From assembly GCF_000442515.1 (NCBI RefSeq), contig NZ_AQPH01000019.1:1-52367 (forward strand): a DNA stretch of 52,367 bases, written 5' to 3'. The DNA comes from Magnetospirillum fulvum MGU-K5. Its GTDB lineage: Bacteria > Pseudomonadota > Alphaproteobacteria > Rhodospirillales > Magnetospirillaceae. The first letter of the stretch is position 1. Every line of letters begins with the position of its first letter. The translations under genes and the position numbers were made by a program. Shown here piece by piece: positions 42,584 to 51,011 of the stretch. The notes below the pieces were generated by a model. It saw only the letters and a list, made by a program, of their open reading frames with translations. It was not told where the DNA came from and did not search any database.

Positions 42584-44233
42584 GTGGATCGGCTGACTGG
42601 CGGCACCCGCCCTTATCTACTGCTTACCCTGATGTGCCTGTTCCTGTACATGCCGGGACTGGTCACGGTGCCTCCGCTTGACCGTGACGAATCCCGTTTC
42701 ATGCAGGCGACCCGTCAGATGTTGGAAACCGGCGATTACGTCCGGATTCAGTTCCAGTCGGAGATGCGGGCAAAGAAACCGGCCGGGGCCTATTGGGCTC
42801 AGGCGGCCAGCGTTCTTGCCTTTTCCGATCCCACCACCCGCGAGCCGTGGCCTTATCGTCTGCCCTCGGTGCTGGCGGCGTGGGCGGCGGCGCTGATGAC
42901 TTTTGGAATCGGACGGCGGCTGTTCGGGCCTCCGGCGGCGTTGTTGGGCGCGGCGCTGCTGGCGTCGTGTCTGCTGCTGGTCGCCGAGGCCCATCAGGCC
43001 AAAACCGATGCGATGTTGCTGGCCTCGGTCGTGCTGGCCCAAGCGGTGCTGGGGCGGTTCTATCTGGCGGCACGGCGCAACGATACCACCCCCGGTTTTG
43101 GTGCCGCGCTGACCTTCTGGGTCGCGATCGGCGTCTCGGTCCTGCTCAAAGGGCCGGTGGTGCCGGTGATCCTGCTGCTGACGATTCTGACCCTGGTGAT
43201 CGCCGACCGGCGGGTCATCGGGGCAGGCTGGCTGTGGGGATTGCGCCCGATCGAGGGGCTGGCGATCGCGACCGCGATCGCGGCACCGTGGTTCTTCGCG
43301 ATCAGTCAGGCGACCGACGGCGCCTTTGTCGGCGAAGCGGTCAAAGGCGATCTGTTGCCCAAATTGCTGGGGGCGCAGGAAAGCCACGGCGCGCCGCCCG
43401 GAATGTATCTGCTGCTGTCGCCGGTGACCTTGTGGCCCGCCTCGCTGCTGCTGGTGCCGGGGCTGATCTGGGCCTGGAGCCAGCGGGCCCGGCCCGAGGT
43501 CCGGTTCTGTTTCGCCTGGATCATTCCGGCCTGGGTGATGTTCGAACTGATCCCGACCAAGCTGCCGCATTACGTTCTGCCGACCTTTCCCGCGCTGGCG
43601 CTGCTGATGGCGGCGGCGGCCTGGGGCGGCGAAATGCGCTTTGGCCGCACCTCGCGGCTGTGGGCGATTGCGTGGAGCCTGATCGCGCTGGCGATCGCGG
43701 GCGCGGTGCTGCTCGCCCCCTTGGGCTTTGGTGATCGGTTCGACCTGACTAGTCTGCCCGCCTTTGTCGCGATTGCCGGGACCGGGCTGTTGTCGGCGTG
43801 GCTGATGATCCAGAGCCGGGTGCTGGGGGCTGCCTTCGCGGTGCTGGTGACCGCCTGTGCCGCTTTCCCGGTGGTGATGGACGGGGTGTTGCCCCAGCTC
43901 AACCAGCTTTGGGTCAGCCGCTCGGTTGCCGAACTGGCCGCCGCCCGGCCGCATCAGGGGCCGGTGGTGGTGGCGGGCTATTCCGAACCCAGCCTGGTGT
44001 TCCTGCTCGGTACCGATACCAAGCTCAGCAACGGGGGCGAGGCGGCAATCATCCTGGCCAACCGCCCCGGAACCCTGGTTCTGATTTCCGACCGCGAGGA
44101 AAGTGCGTTCCAGGCCGAATGCGCGGCGCGGACGTTGAAGGTCGCGGCGGTCGGCAAGGTCAAGGGATTCAATTACTCGCGCGGCCGCCCGGTGGTGCTG
44201 ACCGCCTATGCGGTGGAGGATATGAAGCCGTGA
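42584..44233 (+). CDS. ArnT/PMT-like polyprenyl-sugar glycosyltransferase
   Basis: This 549-aa membrane protein has about 12 helices. The periplasmic catalytic loop begins with PPLDRDESRFMQATRQMLET and continues with KKPAGAYWAQA, the pattern of ArnT and related GT83 enzymes that move a sugar from a polyprenyl carrier to lipid A or another acceptor. The C-terminal 170 residues are a soluble domain after the helices. The start at GTG 42584 has AGGAAG upstream; TTG at 42566 is less likely. It overlaps the PAP2 gene by GTGA. The sugar and acceptor are unknown. Confidence 0.85.
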   Translation: MDRLTGGTRPYLLLTLMCLFLYMPGLVTVPPLDRDESRFMQATRQMLETGDYVRIQFQSEMRAKKPAGAYWAQAASVLAFSDPTTREPWPYRLPSVLAAWAAALMTFGIGRRLFGPPAALLGAALLASCLLLVAEAHQAKTDAMLLASVVLAQAVLGRFYLAARRNDTTPGFGAALTFWVAIGVSVLLKGPVVPVILLLTILTLVIADRRVIGAGWLWGLRPIEGLAIATAIAAPWFFAISQATDGAFVGEAVKGDLLPKLLGAQESHGAPPGMYLLLSPVTLWPASLLLVPGLIWAWSQRARPEVRFCFAWIIPAWVMFELIPTKLPHYVLPTFPALALLMAAAAWGGEMRFGRTSRLWAIAWSLIALAIAGAVLLAPLGFGDRFDLTSLPAFVAIAGTGLLSAWLMIQSRVLGAAFAVLVTACAAFPVVMDGVLPQLNQLWVSRSVAELAAARPHQGPVVVAGYSEPSLVFLLGTDTKLSNGGEAAIILANRPGTLVLISDREESAFQAECAARTLKVAAVGKVKGFNYSRGRPVVLTAYAVEDMKP

Positions 44234-45012
44234 GTGTGATCGATAGCATGCTGCTGCCGTTCGAGCGGGTCGCAATCTCGATCGCGGCGCGGTGGGAGAA
44301 GTCCAGTCGTTTGCGTGGCGCGGTGGCGCGGCAATGGCGGCGCACCATCACTTCGCCGATGGAATGGCTGTCGGTGTACGCCCTGATTCTGGGCGGCCTT
44401 GGCGTCTTCCTGCTCGACGAGCCGCTGGCGCTGCTGTTCAAGGAAACGGTGTCGGGCGATTTCGAGGGCTTCCTGAAGATCGTCACCGAAGTGGGCATCG
44501 CCGGGGTGTGGCTGATCCCGACCGGGATTCTGACCCTGGTGTTCCTGCTGGCGCGGCGGATTGCGGTCAGCCCGGCGGCGCGTGAGCGGTTCACCCGTCT
44601 GGCCTGGGCGCCCGGCTTTGTCTTCCTGTCGATGGCGGTGTCGGGCCTGATCGGTTCTCTGCTGAAGTATCTGGTCGGGCGCAGCCGTCCCCAGGTTCTG
44701 TTCGAGCAGGGGATTGCGACCTTCACCCCCTTCTCGCATGGCTGGGCGGTCAATTCCTTCCCGTCGGGTCATTCCCAGGCGATTTTTTCGGCGATGATCG
44801 CGCTGGCCCTGGTGTTTCCCCGCTATAGCCTTGCCTATATCGCCCTGGCGATTCTGGTGGCGTCGAGCCGGGTGCTGACCACCGTGCATTATTTCTCCGA
44901 CGTGGTGGCCGGGGCGTGGCTGGGGATCTTCATCACCCTGGCCCTGGCCAAGCTGTTGTCTTTGCGGGGCATCGACGTCCGCTATCGTCCGCCCGGAGAG
45001 GGGGGATGGTGA
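44230..45012 (+). CDS. PAP2-family membrane phosphatase
   Basis: This 260-aa protein has about six helices and the three PAP2 motifs: K-x6-RP (KYLVGRSRP), PSGH (FPSGHSQAIFS) and SR-x5-H-x3-D (SRVLTTVHYFSDVVAG). These form the active site facing the periplasm. Relatives dephosphorylate undecaprenyl pyrophosphate, lipid A or phosphatidic acid. The GTG start overlaps the previous stop (GTGA) with GGAGG upstream. Coupling to an ArnT-like enzyme suggests recycling of the lipid carrier or lipid A editing. Confidence 0.88.
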   Translation: MSVIDSMLLPFERVAISIAARWEKSSRLRGAVARQWRRTITSPMEWLSVYALILGGLGVFLLDEPLALLFKETVSGDFEGFLKIVTEVGIAGVWLIPTGILTLVFLLARRIAVSPAARERFTRLAWAPGFVFLSMAVSGLIGSLLKYLVGRSRPQVLFEQGIATFTPFSHGWAVNSFPSGHSQAIFSAMIALALVFPRYSLAYIALAILVASSRVLTTVHYFSDVVAGAWLGIFITLALAKLLSLRGIDVRYRPPGEGGW

Positions 45013-45569
45013 GCCGCGACGCCGACACCGGCGGGTCCGAGCCGCTGGCCGGGCTGCTGCACGGCCATCCCGAGACCGCCTTCGATTATTTCGAATTCCG
45101 CCGCCTGATGGCCGGATCGGTTGCCGAGATGGCGGCGACGCGGGCGACCGAGGCCGATCTGGCCCGGATCGCCGCCTGTGTCCAGGCGTTGGAGGATGCC
45201 CACCTCCACGACGATCCCGATCAGGAAGCCGCCGCCGATACCGACTTTCACACCGCGTTGTGTGAAGCGGCGGGCAACCCTGTCACCACCCGGGTGATGT
45301 TGCGGATTTTCGAGATGCTGCGCGGCGGGGTGTTCTATGACCGCTGTGATCTGTACCGCCGCCGGGGGGTCCGTGACGGCTTTCTGGCTCAGCACCGGGC
45401 GATGTGGCAGGCGATCCTGGCCCGCGATGGGGCGTTGGCCCGTCGCCTCAGCGAAGCCCATATCGACGCCACCGAGGACGCCCTGCGCGAAGCCCGTGAG
45501 GACGACGCCCGCCGCGAGGTGGCGTTGCGCCGCCAGGATGGGATCGGTCTGACTTCCAGCCGTCGCTGA
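45006..45569 (+). CDS. FCD-domain protein without DNA-binding domain
   Basis: This 187-aa protein is the effector-binding half of a GntR/FadR-family regulator. It begins [20 protein letters not shown], which corresponds to the start of the FCD domain in PdhR-like proteins, and ends with REVALRRQD, like the PdhR tail. Metal-site residues typical of FCD are present ([25 protein letters not shown]). The usual winged helix of about 70 residues is absent, and upstream DNA encodes the PAP2 protein in another frame. The start overlaps the PAP2 stop by 7 bases, with GGAGAGGGGG before it. Confidence 0.8.
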   Translation: MVSRDADTGGSEPLAGLLHGHPETAFDYFEFRRLMAGSVAEMAATRATEADLARIAACVQALEDAHLHDDPDQEAAADTDFHTALCEAAGNPVTTRVMLRIFEMLRGGVFYDRCDLYRRRGVRDGFLAQHRAMWQAILARDGALARRLSEAHIDATEDALREAREDDARREVALRRQDGIGLTSSRR

Positions 45570-45775
45570 CGCGATTCTTAAGGAGAGCGCCCTCAATCGC
45601 CGGCACGGTCCATCCGGCCCGTTTGGCTCTCGCTCGCATCAGCTCGCGGGGCCTCAATGGCCCAGTCGGCGGCTCCGCCGCCTCCAGAGACGATGACCCG
45701 ACTCCCTCGCTCGTGACAGGGCGGGAAATCCGGGCTAGGGTCACCGCCCGTATGAACCAAGAGGACCCGTTTGCA
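45570..45775. other. Gap with GC-rich hairpin before rph
   Basis: The stretch holds no credible gene. It contains GGCGG-CTC-CGCCGCC at about 45669-45683 and a TCGCTCGCATCAGCTCGCGGGG-like GC-rich core (given here in outline). The rph promoter is probably here, but no clear -35/-10 pair is seen. Confidence 0.3.
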
Positions 45776-46492
45776 ATGAGACCGTCCGGCCGCGCCTTCG
45801 ATCAGCTTCGCACCATCAGCCTTGAACCGGGCTTTTCCCGGCATGCCGAAGGATCGTGTCTTGCCCGCTTTGGCGACACCCACGTCCTGTGCACCGCCTC
45901 GGTCGAAGAGCGGGTGCCGCCGTTCCTGCGCAACACCGGCAAGGGCTGGGTCACCGCCGAATACGGCATGTTGCCGCGCTCGACTCACACCCGCACCGAC
46001 CGCGAGGCGGCCAAGGGCAAGCAATCCGGCCGCACCCATGAAATTCAGCGCCTGATCGGCCGCTCGCTGCGCTCGGTGGTCGATCTCGCCGCGATGGGCG
46101 AGCGTCAGATCCGCATCGATTGTGACGTGCTTCAGGCCGATGGCGGCACCCGTACCGCTGCGATTACCGGAAGCTGGGTGGCGCTGGCACTGGCTTTCCG
46201 CAAGCTGGTCGAGCAGGGCCTGCTGGCGGCGGTGCCGTTGACCGATCATGTCGCCGCCGTCTCTTGCGGCCTGTGCGAAGGGGTCGCGGTGCTTGATCTC
46301 GATTACCCCGAAGATTCGACCGCCTGGGCCGATGCCAATTTCGTCCTGACCGGGCGCGGCGGCATCGTCGAAATCCAGGGCACCGCCGAGGAATGCCCGT
46401 TCGCCCGCGACCAGTTCCTGGAATTGCTGGCGCTGGCCGAAAAAGGCATCGGCGAATTGGTCGAAATCCAGAAGCGGGCTCTGGAGGCGTGA
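45776..46492 (+). CDS. rph: Ribonuclease PH
   Basis: This 238-aa phosphorolytic exonuclease trims tRNA 3' ends. Motifs include [71 protein letters not shown] and [20 protein letters not shown]. Length matches the family. GAGGA lies about 11 bases before the ATG. It overlaps rdgB by one base (TGATG). Confidence 0.96.
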   Translation: MRPSGRAFDQLRTISLEPGFSRHAEGSCLARFGDTHVLCTASVEERVPPFLRNTGKGWVTAEYGMLPRSTHTRTDREAAKGKQSGRTHEIQRLIGRSLRSVVDLAAMGERQIRIDCDVLQADGGTRTAAITGSWVALALAFRKLVEQGLLAAVPLTDHVAAVSCGLCEGVAVLDLDYPEDSTAWADANFVLTGRGGIVEIQGTAEECPFARDQFLELLALAEKGIGELVEIQKRALEA

Positions 46493-47097
46493 TGAACACC
46501 CGGCGTTTCGGCGGAGGAAAGCTGGTCATCGCCAGCCATAACCAGGGCAAGGTGCGCGAGATCGGCGACCTGCTTGCGCCGTTCGGCGCCGATGTGGTCT
46601 CTGCCGCGACGCTGGGACTGCCCGAACCGGAAGAGACCGGGGCGACCTTCGTCGCCAACGCCGAATTGAAAGCCCGCGCCGCCGCGACCGCCAGCGGTCT
46701 CCCGGCGCTGGCCGACGATTCCGGTCTGGCGGTGACCGCTCTGGGCGGCGCTCCGGGGATCTTTTCCGCCCGCTGGGCTGGGCCGGACAAGGATTTCGCC
46801 GCCGCGATGGCGCGGATCAATACCGAATTGGGCAGCACTTCCGATCGCTCGGCCCAGTTCGTCTGCGTGCTGTCGCTGGCCTGGCCCGATGGTCATTGCG
46901 ACAGCTTCGAAGGCACCGTCGCGGGCGAAATCGTCTGGCCGCCCCAGGGCGACAAGGGGTTCGGCTATGACCCGATCTTTCGTCCGATCGGCGGCAGCCT
47001 GACCTTTGCCGAGATCGAGCCCGCCGCCAAGCATGCCATCAGCCACCGCGCCGACGCCTTCCGGCAGTTGGTCGCGGCCTGCTTTACCCCCGGCTGA
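46492..47097 (+). CDS. rdgB: dITP/XTP pyrophosphatase (HAM1/RdgB)
   Basis: This 201-aa enzyme hydrolyses non-canonical purine triphosphates. The opening [15 protein letters not shown], the segment [26 protein letters not shown] and [13 protein letters not shown] are diagnostic. The C-terminus keeps [14 protein letters not shown]. It is coupled to rph by a one-base overlap, and hemW follows after 5 bp. The order rph-rdgB-hemW is conserved in many alphaproteobacteria. Confidence 0.96.
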   Translation: MNTRRFGGGKLVIASHNQGKVREIGDLLAPFGADVVSAATLGLPEPEETGATFVANAELKARAAATASGLPALADDSGLAVTALGGAPGIFSARWAGPDKDFAAAMARINTELGSTSDRSAQFVCVLSLAWPDGHCDSFEGTVAGEIVWPPQGDKGFGYDPIFRPIGGSLTFAEIEPAAKHAISHRADAFRQLVAACFTPG

Positions 47098-47102
47098 CCG
47101 GG

Positions 47103-48245
47103 GTGACGACGGAACCGGATGCCGGTTTCGGGCTGTATGTCCATTGGCCGTTCTGCCGGTCGAAATGCCCCTATTGCGATTTCAACAGCCGACCCGTCGC
47201 CGGGGCGGTCGATCAGCGCCGTTGGGGTCGGGCGCTGCTGACCGAGCTTGAGCATTTCGCGGAGCGGACACCAGGGCGGCGACCGACCAGCCTGTTTTTC
47301 GGCGGCGGCACGCCCTCGCTGCTCGATCCCGACATCGTTGCCGCGATCATCGCGCGGGCGCAAGGCCTGTGGGACTGTGCGCCGGATTGGGAAGTCTCGA
47401 TGGAGGCCAATCCCGACAGCGCCGATGCCGGTCGCTTCCGCGCCTATCGCGCCGCCGGCATCGAACGCCTCTCGCTCGGGCTTCAGGCGCTTGACGACGT
47501 TTCGCTGCGCTGGCTGGGTCGTCCCCACGATGTCGCCACCGGCCGCGCCGCGCTGGAGATGGCCCGCGCCGTCTTTCCCCGCCTGTCGTTCGACCTGATC
47601 CATTCCCGCCCCGGCCAGAGCGTGGCGGCATGGCGGGCGGAACTGGCCGAGGCGCTGAGTTTCGCTCCCGAGCATCTCTCGCTGTATCAACTGACGATCG
47701 AGGACGGCACAATCTTCGGGCAGCGCGGGATCGAACCGCCCGACGACGATCTGGGCCGCGCCTTGCTCGATCTGACCCGCGCGATGACCGTCGAGGCCGG
47801 GTTGCCCGCCTATGAAGTCTCCAACCATGCCCGTCCCGGCGCGGAATGCCGCCACAATCTGACCTATTGGCGCGGTGGCGACTGGATCGGAATCGGTCCC
47901 GGCGCGCATGGACGGGTGGGCGGGACTGCGTTTGCCCAGACCCGCGAGCCAGAGACGTGGCTGGCTTCGGTCGAGGCCGACGGTCACGGCACCGCGAGCG
48001 AAGAGGGACTGTCGCCGCAATCGCTCGCCGCCGAACGGGTGATGATGGGGCTGCGTCTGGCCGAGGGGATTGATCTGGCCCGGCTGGCCGCCGGGTGCGG
48101 GCTGAGCGTCGATCAGGTGATCGACCGGCGCGGTCTGGATCGCCTCTGCGCGGCCGGGCTGGTTGATTGCGTCGGCGGGCGATTGCGCGCGACGCCCGAG
48201 GGCTGGCCGTTGCTGGATTCGGTGCTGGCGATGCTGCTGGCGTAG
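47103..48245 (+). CDS. hemW: Radical SAM heme chaperone HemW
   Basis: This 380-aa protein has the radical-SAM cysteines Cys18, Cys22 and Cys25 in CRSKCPYC, followed by FFGGGTPSLLDPD and EANPDSADAGRF. The opening FGLYVHWPFCRSKCPYCDFN is typical of HemW, and it lacks the N-terminal extension of true coproporphyrinogen dehydrogenase HemN. HemW carries heme to membrane enzymes. The start is GTG at 47103, 5 bp after rdgB. Confidence 0.93.
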   Translation: MTTEPDAGFGLYVHWPFCRSKCPYCDFNSRPVAGAVDQRRWGRALLTELEHFAERTPGRRPTSLFFGGGTPSLLDPDIVAAIIARAQGLWDCAPDWEVSMEANPDSADAGRFRAYRAAGIERLSLGLQALDDVSLRWLGRPHDVATGRAALEMARAVFPRLSFDLIHSRPGQSVAAWRAELAEALSFAPEHLSLYQLTIEDGTIFGQRGIEPPDDDLGRALLDLTRAMTVEAGLPAYEVSNHARPGAECRHNLTYWRGGDWIGIGPGAHGRVGGTAFAQTREPETWLASVEADGHGTASEEGLSPQSLAAERVMMGLRLAEGIDLARLAAGCGLSVDQVIDRRGLDRLCAAGLVDCVGGRLRATPEGWPLLDSVLAMLLA

Positions 48246-48264
48246 GGGAGGCGACCGCCTCCCC
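48245..48264. terminator. Hairpin between convergent hemW and argJ
   Basis: A perfect 8-bp stem (48245-48252 with 48257-48264, loop GACC) starts on the last base of the hemW stop codon. TT only follows, so it is a moderate bidirectional terminator. Confidence 0.55.
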
Positions 48265-48282
48265 TTCCGTCCGCTCTTGGTC

Positions 48283-49524
48283 TTAGGTGCGGTACGAGCC
48301 GTTGATGTCGATATAGGCGTGGGTCAGGTCGCAGGTCCACACCTGGGCTTCGCCGCTGCCGATGCCGACATCGACCTCGATCTCGATATTTTGCCCCTTC
48401 ATGTGGGCGGTGACCGGGGTTTCGTCATAACCGGGCACGACTTCGCCCTGGTCGGCGACAAGAACGCCGCCGATCCGGATCGACAGCTTATCCCGGTCGG
48501 CCTTTTCGCCCGACTTGCCCACCGCCATCACGACGCGGCCCCAATTGGCGTCCTCGCCCGCGATCGCGGTCTTGACCAGCGGCGAGTTGGCGATCGCCAT
48601 GCCGATCACATGCGCGGCACGCGGAGTGTCAGCCCCTGTGACCTTGATCGAGATGAACTTGCTGGCGCCTTCGCCGTCCTTGACCACCTGATGGGCCAGA
48701 TCGAGCAGCAGGTCGAACAGCTTGGCCTTGAAATCGGCGAGGCGGGGATCGGCGGCATCGGCGATCGGGGTGTTGCCCGCCTTGGCGGTCGCGAACAGCA
48801 GCAGCGTGTCGCTGGTCGAGGTGTCGCTATCGACGGTGATGGCGTTGAACGAGCGGTCGGTGCCCGCCTTCAGCAGCGCCTGAAGCGCCTCGGCCGAAAT
48901 GTCGGCATCGGTGAAGACATAAGACAGCATCGTCGCCATATCGGGGGCGATCATTCCCGAGCCTTTGGCGATGCCGTTGATCCGCACCGTAACGCCGTCG
49001 ATGGTGGCGGTGCGGGCCGCGCCCTTGGGATAGGTGTCGGTGGTCATGATCGCCTTCGCCGCTTCTTCCCACGCGGTGGGGGCAAGCTTGGCGTGAGCGT
49101 CGGCCAGGGCGGCGGTGATCTTCTCGTCGGGCAGGCGCACGCCGATGGTGCCGGTCGAGGAGACATAGACCTCGGTCGTGGCACACCCGGCGATCTCGGC
49201 GGCCTTGGCGACGGTGCGCTCGACCGAGGCGATCCCGGCCCCGCCGGTGAAGGCGTTGGCATTGCCGGAATTGACCACCAGCAGACGCGCGCGTCCGGTG
49301 GCGACGGCGGTGCGGCACCATTCGACCGGGGCCGACGCGGTCAGCGAACGGGTGAACACACCGGCGGCGCGGCTGCCGGGATCGAGTTCGACCAGCAGCA
49401 GATCGGTACGCCCGGCATAGCGAACGCCACAGGCGTGGCTGGCAAGGCGCACGCCGTCGATCACGGGCATGTCGGGGAAACAAGCGGGGGCAAGCGGAGA
49501 CAGCGCGGTCATGATGGTCGTCAC
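48283..49524 (-). CDS. argJ: Bifunctional ornithine acetyltransferase / N-acetylglutamate synthase
   Basis: This 413-aa enzyme recycles the acetyl group in arginine synthesis. It has LLVVNSGNANAFTGGAG, VYVSSTGTIGVRLP and the self-cleavage region KGSGMIAPDMATMLSYVFTD, where the chain splits before the Thr. Later VDSDTSTSDTLLLFAT and the ending AYIDINGSYRT are typical. The outer start is GTG 49524; an ATG at 49512 is also possible. A TATACT box at 49529-49534, five bases from the GTG, hints at a leaderless message. Confidence 0.94.
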   Translation of the reverse strand: MTTIMTALSPLAPACFPDMPVIDGVRLASHACGVRYAGRTDLLLVELDPGSRAAGVFTRSLTASAPVEWCRTAVATGRARLLVVNSGNANAFTGGAGIASVERTVAKAAEIAGCATTEVYVSSTGTIGVRLPDEKITAALADAHAKLAPTAWEEAAKAIMTTDTYPKGAARTATIDGVTVRINGIAKGSGMIAPDMATMLSYVFTDADISAEALQALLKAGTDRSFNAITVDSDTSTSDTLLLFATAKAGNTPIADAADPRLADFKAKLFDLLLDLAHQVVKDGEGASKFISIKVTGADTPRAAHVIGMAIANSPLVKTAIAGEDANWGRVVMAVGKSGEKADRDKLSIRIGGVLVADQGEVVPGYDETPVTAHMKGQNIEIEVDVGIGSGEAQVWTCDLTHAYIDINGSYRT

Positions 49525-49636
49525 GTCCAGTATAGCGAAAAGGTCCGGGCGAGCATCGCACTCGGCCCGGCCGACGTCTCGCGTCGATTCAGTGACGACC
49601 GTAGATCACTTGTCGGGCGGTTGGAATAGGAAAGCT

Positions 49637-50056
49637 TTATGACGCCAGACGCTTGCGCATCATTCGAATGCCGAGGCCCAGCAGCGGTACCCGGGCATAG
49701 ACCTGTCCGCCCGCGTCCCAATGATCGCGATGCAGCGACACCCGACCGGCCGGGGTGAAGTGAACCTCGCTCATCCCGGCGATCGACAGGCGCTGTCCGG
49801 CGATGGTGGCGGCGAAATCCCAGCGCAGATAGCCCCCCTTGCCGCCCATCGCCCAATCCAGCACGACGAATGAGGGGGCACCGAGATCGCGCAGCATCCG
49901 GCCCAACAGGGCTTTGACCTGATCACGGCCCTGGACATCGTTGAAGGGATCGACGAAGCGCAAATCGGGGCTGGCCAGATCGTTGAGGCGGTCAAGCGTT
50001 TCCGGGCCAAGACCGGACCAGAATCCCGCCCAGGATTCCAGCGGGCTCATCGCCAT
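49637..50056 (-). CDS. SnoaL/NTF2-like domain protein
   Basis: This 139-aa protein looks like a single cone-shaped NTF2/SnoaL domain: an N-terminal helix (LESWAGFWSGLGPETLDRL), then LASPDLRFVDPFNDVQGRDQ and strands ending VSLHRDHWDAGGQVYARVPL. Asp and His residues in RFVDPF and LHRDHWD could line a pocket. The family includes isomerases, polyketide cyclases and many unknowns, so no reaction is assigned. It lies between argJ and the transglutaminase gene, on the same strand. Confidence 0.75.
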   Translation of the reverse strand: MAMSPLESWAGFWSGLGPETLDRLNDLASPDLRFVDPFNDVQGRDQVKALLGRMLRDLGAPSFVVLDWAMGGKGGYLRWDFAATIAGQRLSIAGMSEVHFTPAGRVSLHRDHWDAGGQVYARVPLLGLGIRMMRKRLAS

Positions 50057-50129
50057 CCGTCCCGAGAGAGTCCGTTTCCCCTGGTCATGAGAGACACCTC
50101 CGCCTGCCGATCAGGCTGGCGGTGGAGGC

Positions 50130-51011
50130 TCAAGGCCGGATCACGTCGACGTCCACCGCAACCTCAACATGGTGATCGCCGCCGCCCAGAACCACCCCCC
50201 GGATCGGGCTGACATCGTCATAATCGCGTCCCCAGGCGACGACGACATGATCCTCGCCCGCGATCATGTCGTTGGTCGGATCGACCTCCAGCCAGCCCCA
50301 GCCGGGCAGGAACACCGACAGCCAAGCGTGCGAGGCGTCGGCACCCTGAAGCTTTTCCTGTCCGGGCGGGGGCAGGGTGCGGATATAGCCGCTGACATAG
50401 CGCGCCGCCAGCCCGGTGGCGCGCAGGCAGGCGATGCCGACATGGGCGAAATCCTGGCACACGCCGCGACGGCCCGAAAACACCTCGGCCAATGGGATTC
50501 CGACCGAGGTCGCATCGGGGTCGAAGACGAAATCGGTGTGGATGCGGCGGACCAGATCGAGCACCGCTTCGGCTAACGGCCGCCCCGGCGGGAAGCTGGG
50601 CGCGGCATAGGCGGCGGCCTGGGCCAGCAGCGGCACCTGCGACGAGGCGTGAAGGAAGTCGAGGCTCCGCTCGATCCCGGCTCCGGTGCCGGCGGTCAGG
50701 CGGTCGCGGGTTGTCTCCCACGGGCCGCCGCCATCGGCGGGCAAGGGCGGCGGGGCGTGGGTTTCGACGACGAAACGCACCTCGACCTCCAGGGTAGTGT
50801 GCGGCTCCTGGATCGTGAAAAAGGTGGTCGGGTTGCCGAAATAATCGAGCCGGTCATCCTTCAGCACCGCCGGAAAGGGGGTGATGTCGAGATCGACGCC
50901 ATGATGACGCTGGCTGCTGTCGCCGCGTGGGCGCAGGTGGGCGGCATGGTGCGACAGCGAAACCGGCGCGCCGTAATGATAGCGGGTCAGGTGGCGGACA
51001 CGGTATTTCAC
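50130..51011 (-). CDS. Transglutaminase-like cysteine protease family protein
   Basis: This 293-aa protein has a bacterial transglutaminase N-terminal beta domain (YRVRHLTRYHYGAPVSLSHH) and a core with Cys in RRGVCQDFAHVGIACLRATG, His in GADASHAWLSVFLPG and Asp in WLEVDPTNDMIAGEDHV, forming the C-H-D triad. The start GTG at 51011 overlaps the upstream stop as GTGA, so a longer open start at 51095 is rejected. It is coupled to an alpha-E protein, the usual companion, in a cluster thought to modify or cleave peptides; the true substrate is unknown. An imperfect hairpin follows at about 50098-50129. Confidence 0.88.
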   Translation of the reverse strand: MKYRVRHLTRYHYGAPVSLSHHAAHLRPRGDSSQRHHGVDLDITPFPAVLKDDRLDYFGNPTTFFTIQEPHTTLEVEVRFVVETHAPPPLPADGGGPWETTRDRLTAGTGAGIERSLDFLHASSQVPLLAQAAAYAAPSFPPGRPLAEAVLDLVRRIHTDFVFDPDATSVGIPLAEVFSGRRGVCQDFAHVGIACLRATGLAARYVSGYIRTLPPPGQEKLQGADASHAWLSVFLPGWGWLEVDPTNDMIAGEDHVVVAWGRDYDDVSPIRGVVLGGGDHHVEVAVDVDVIRP

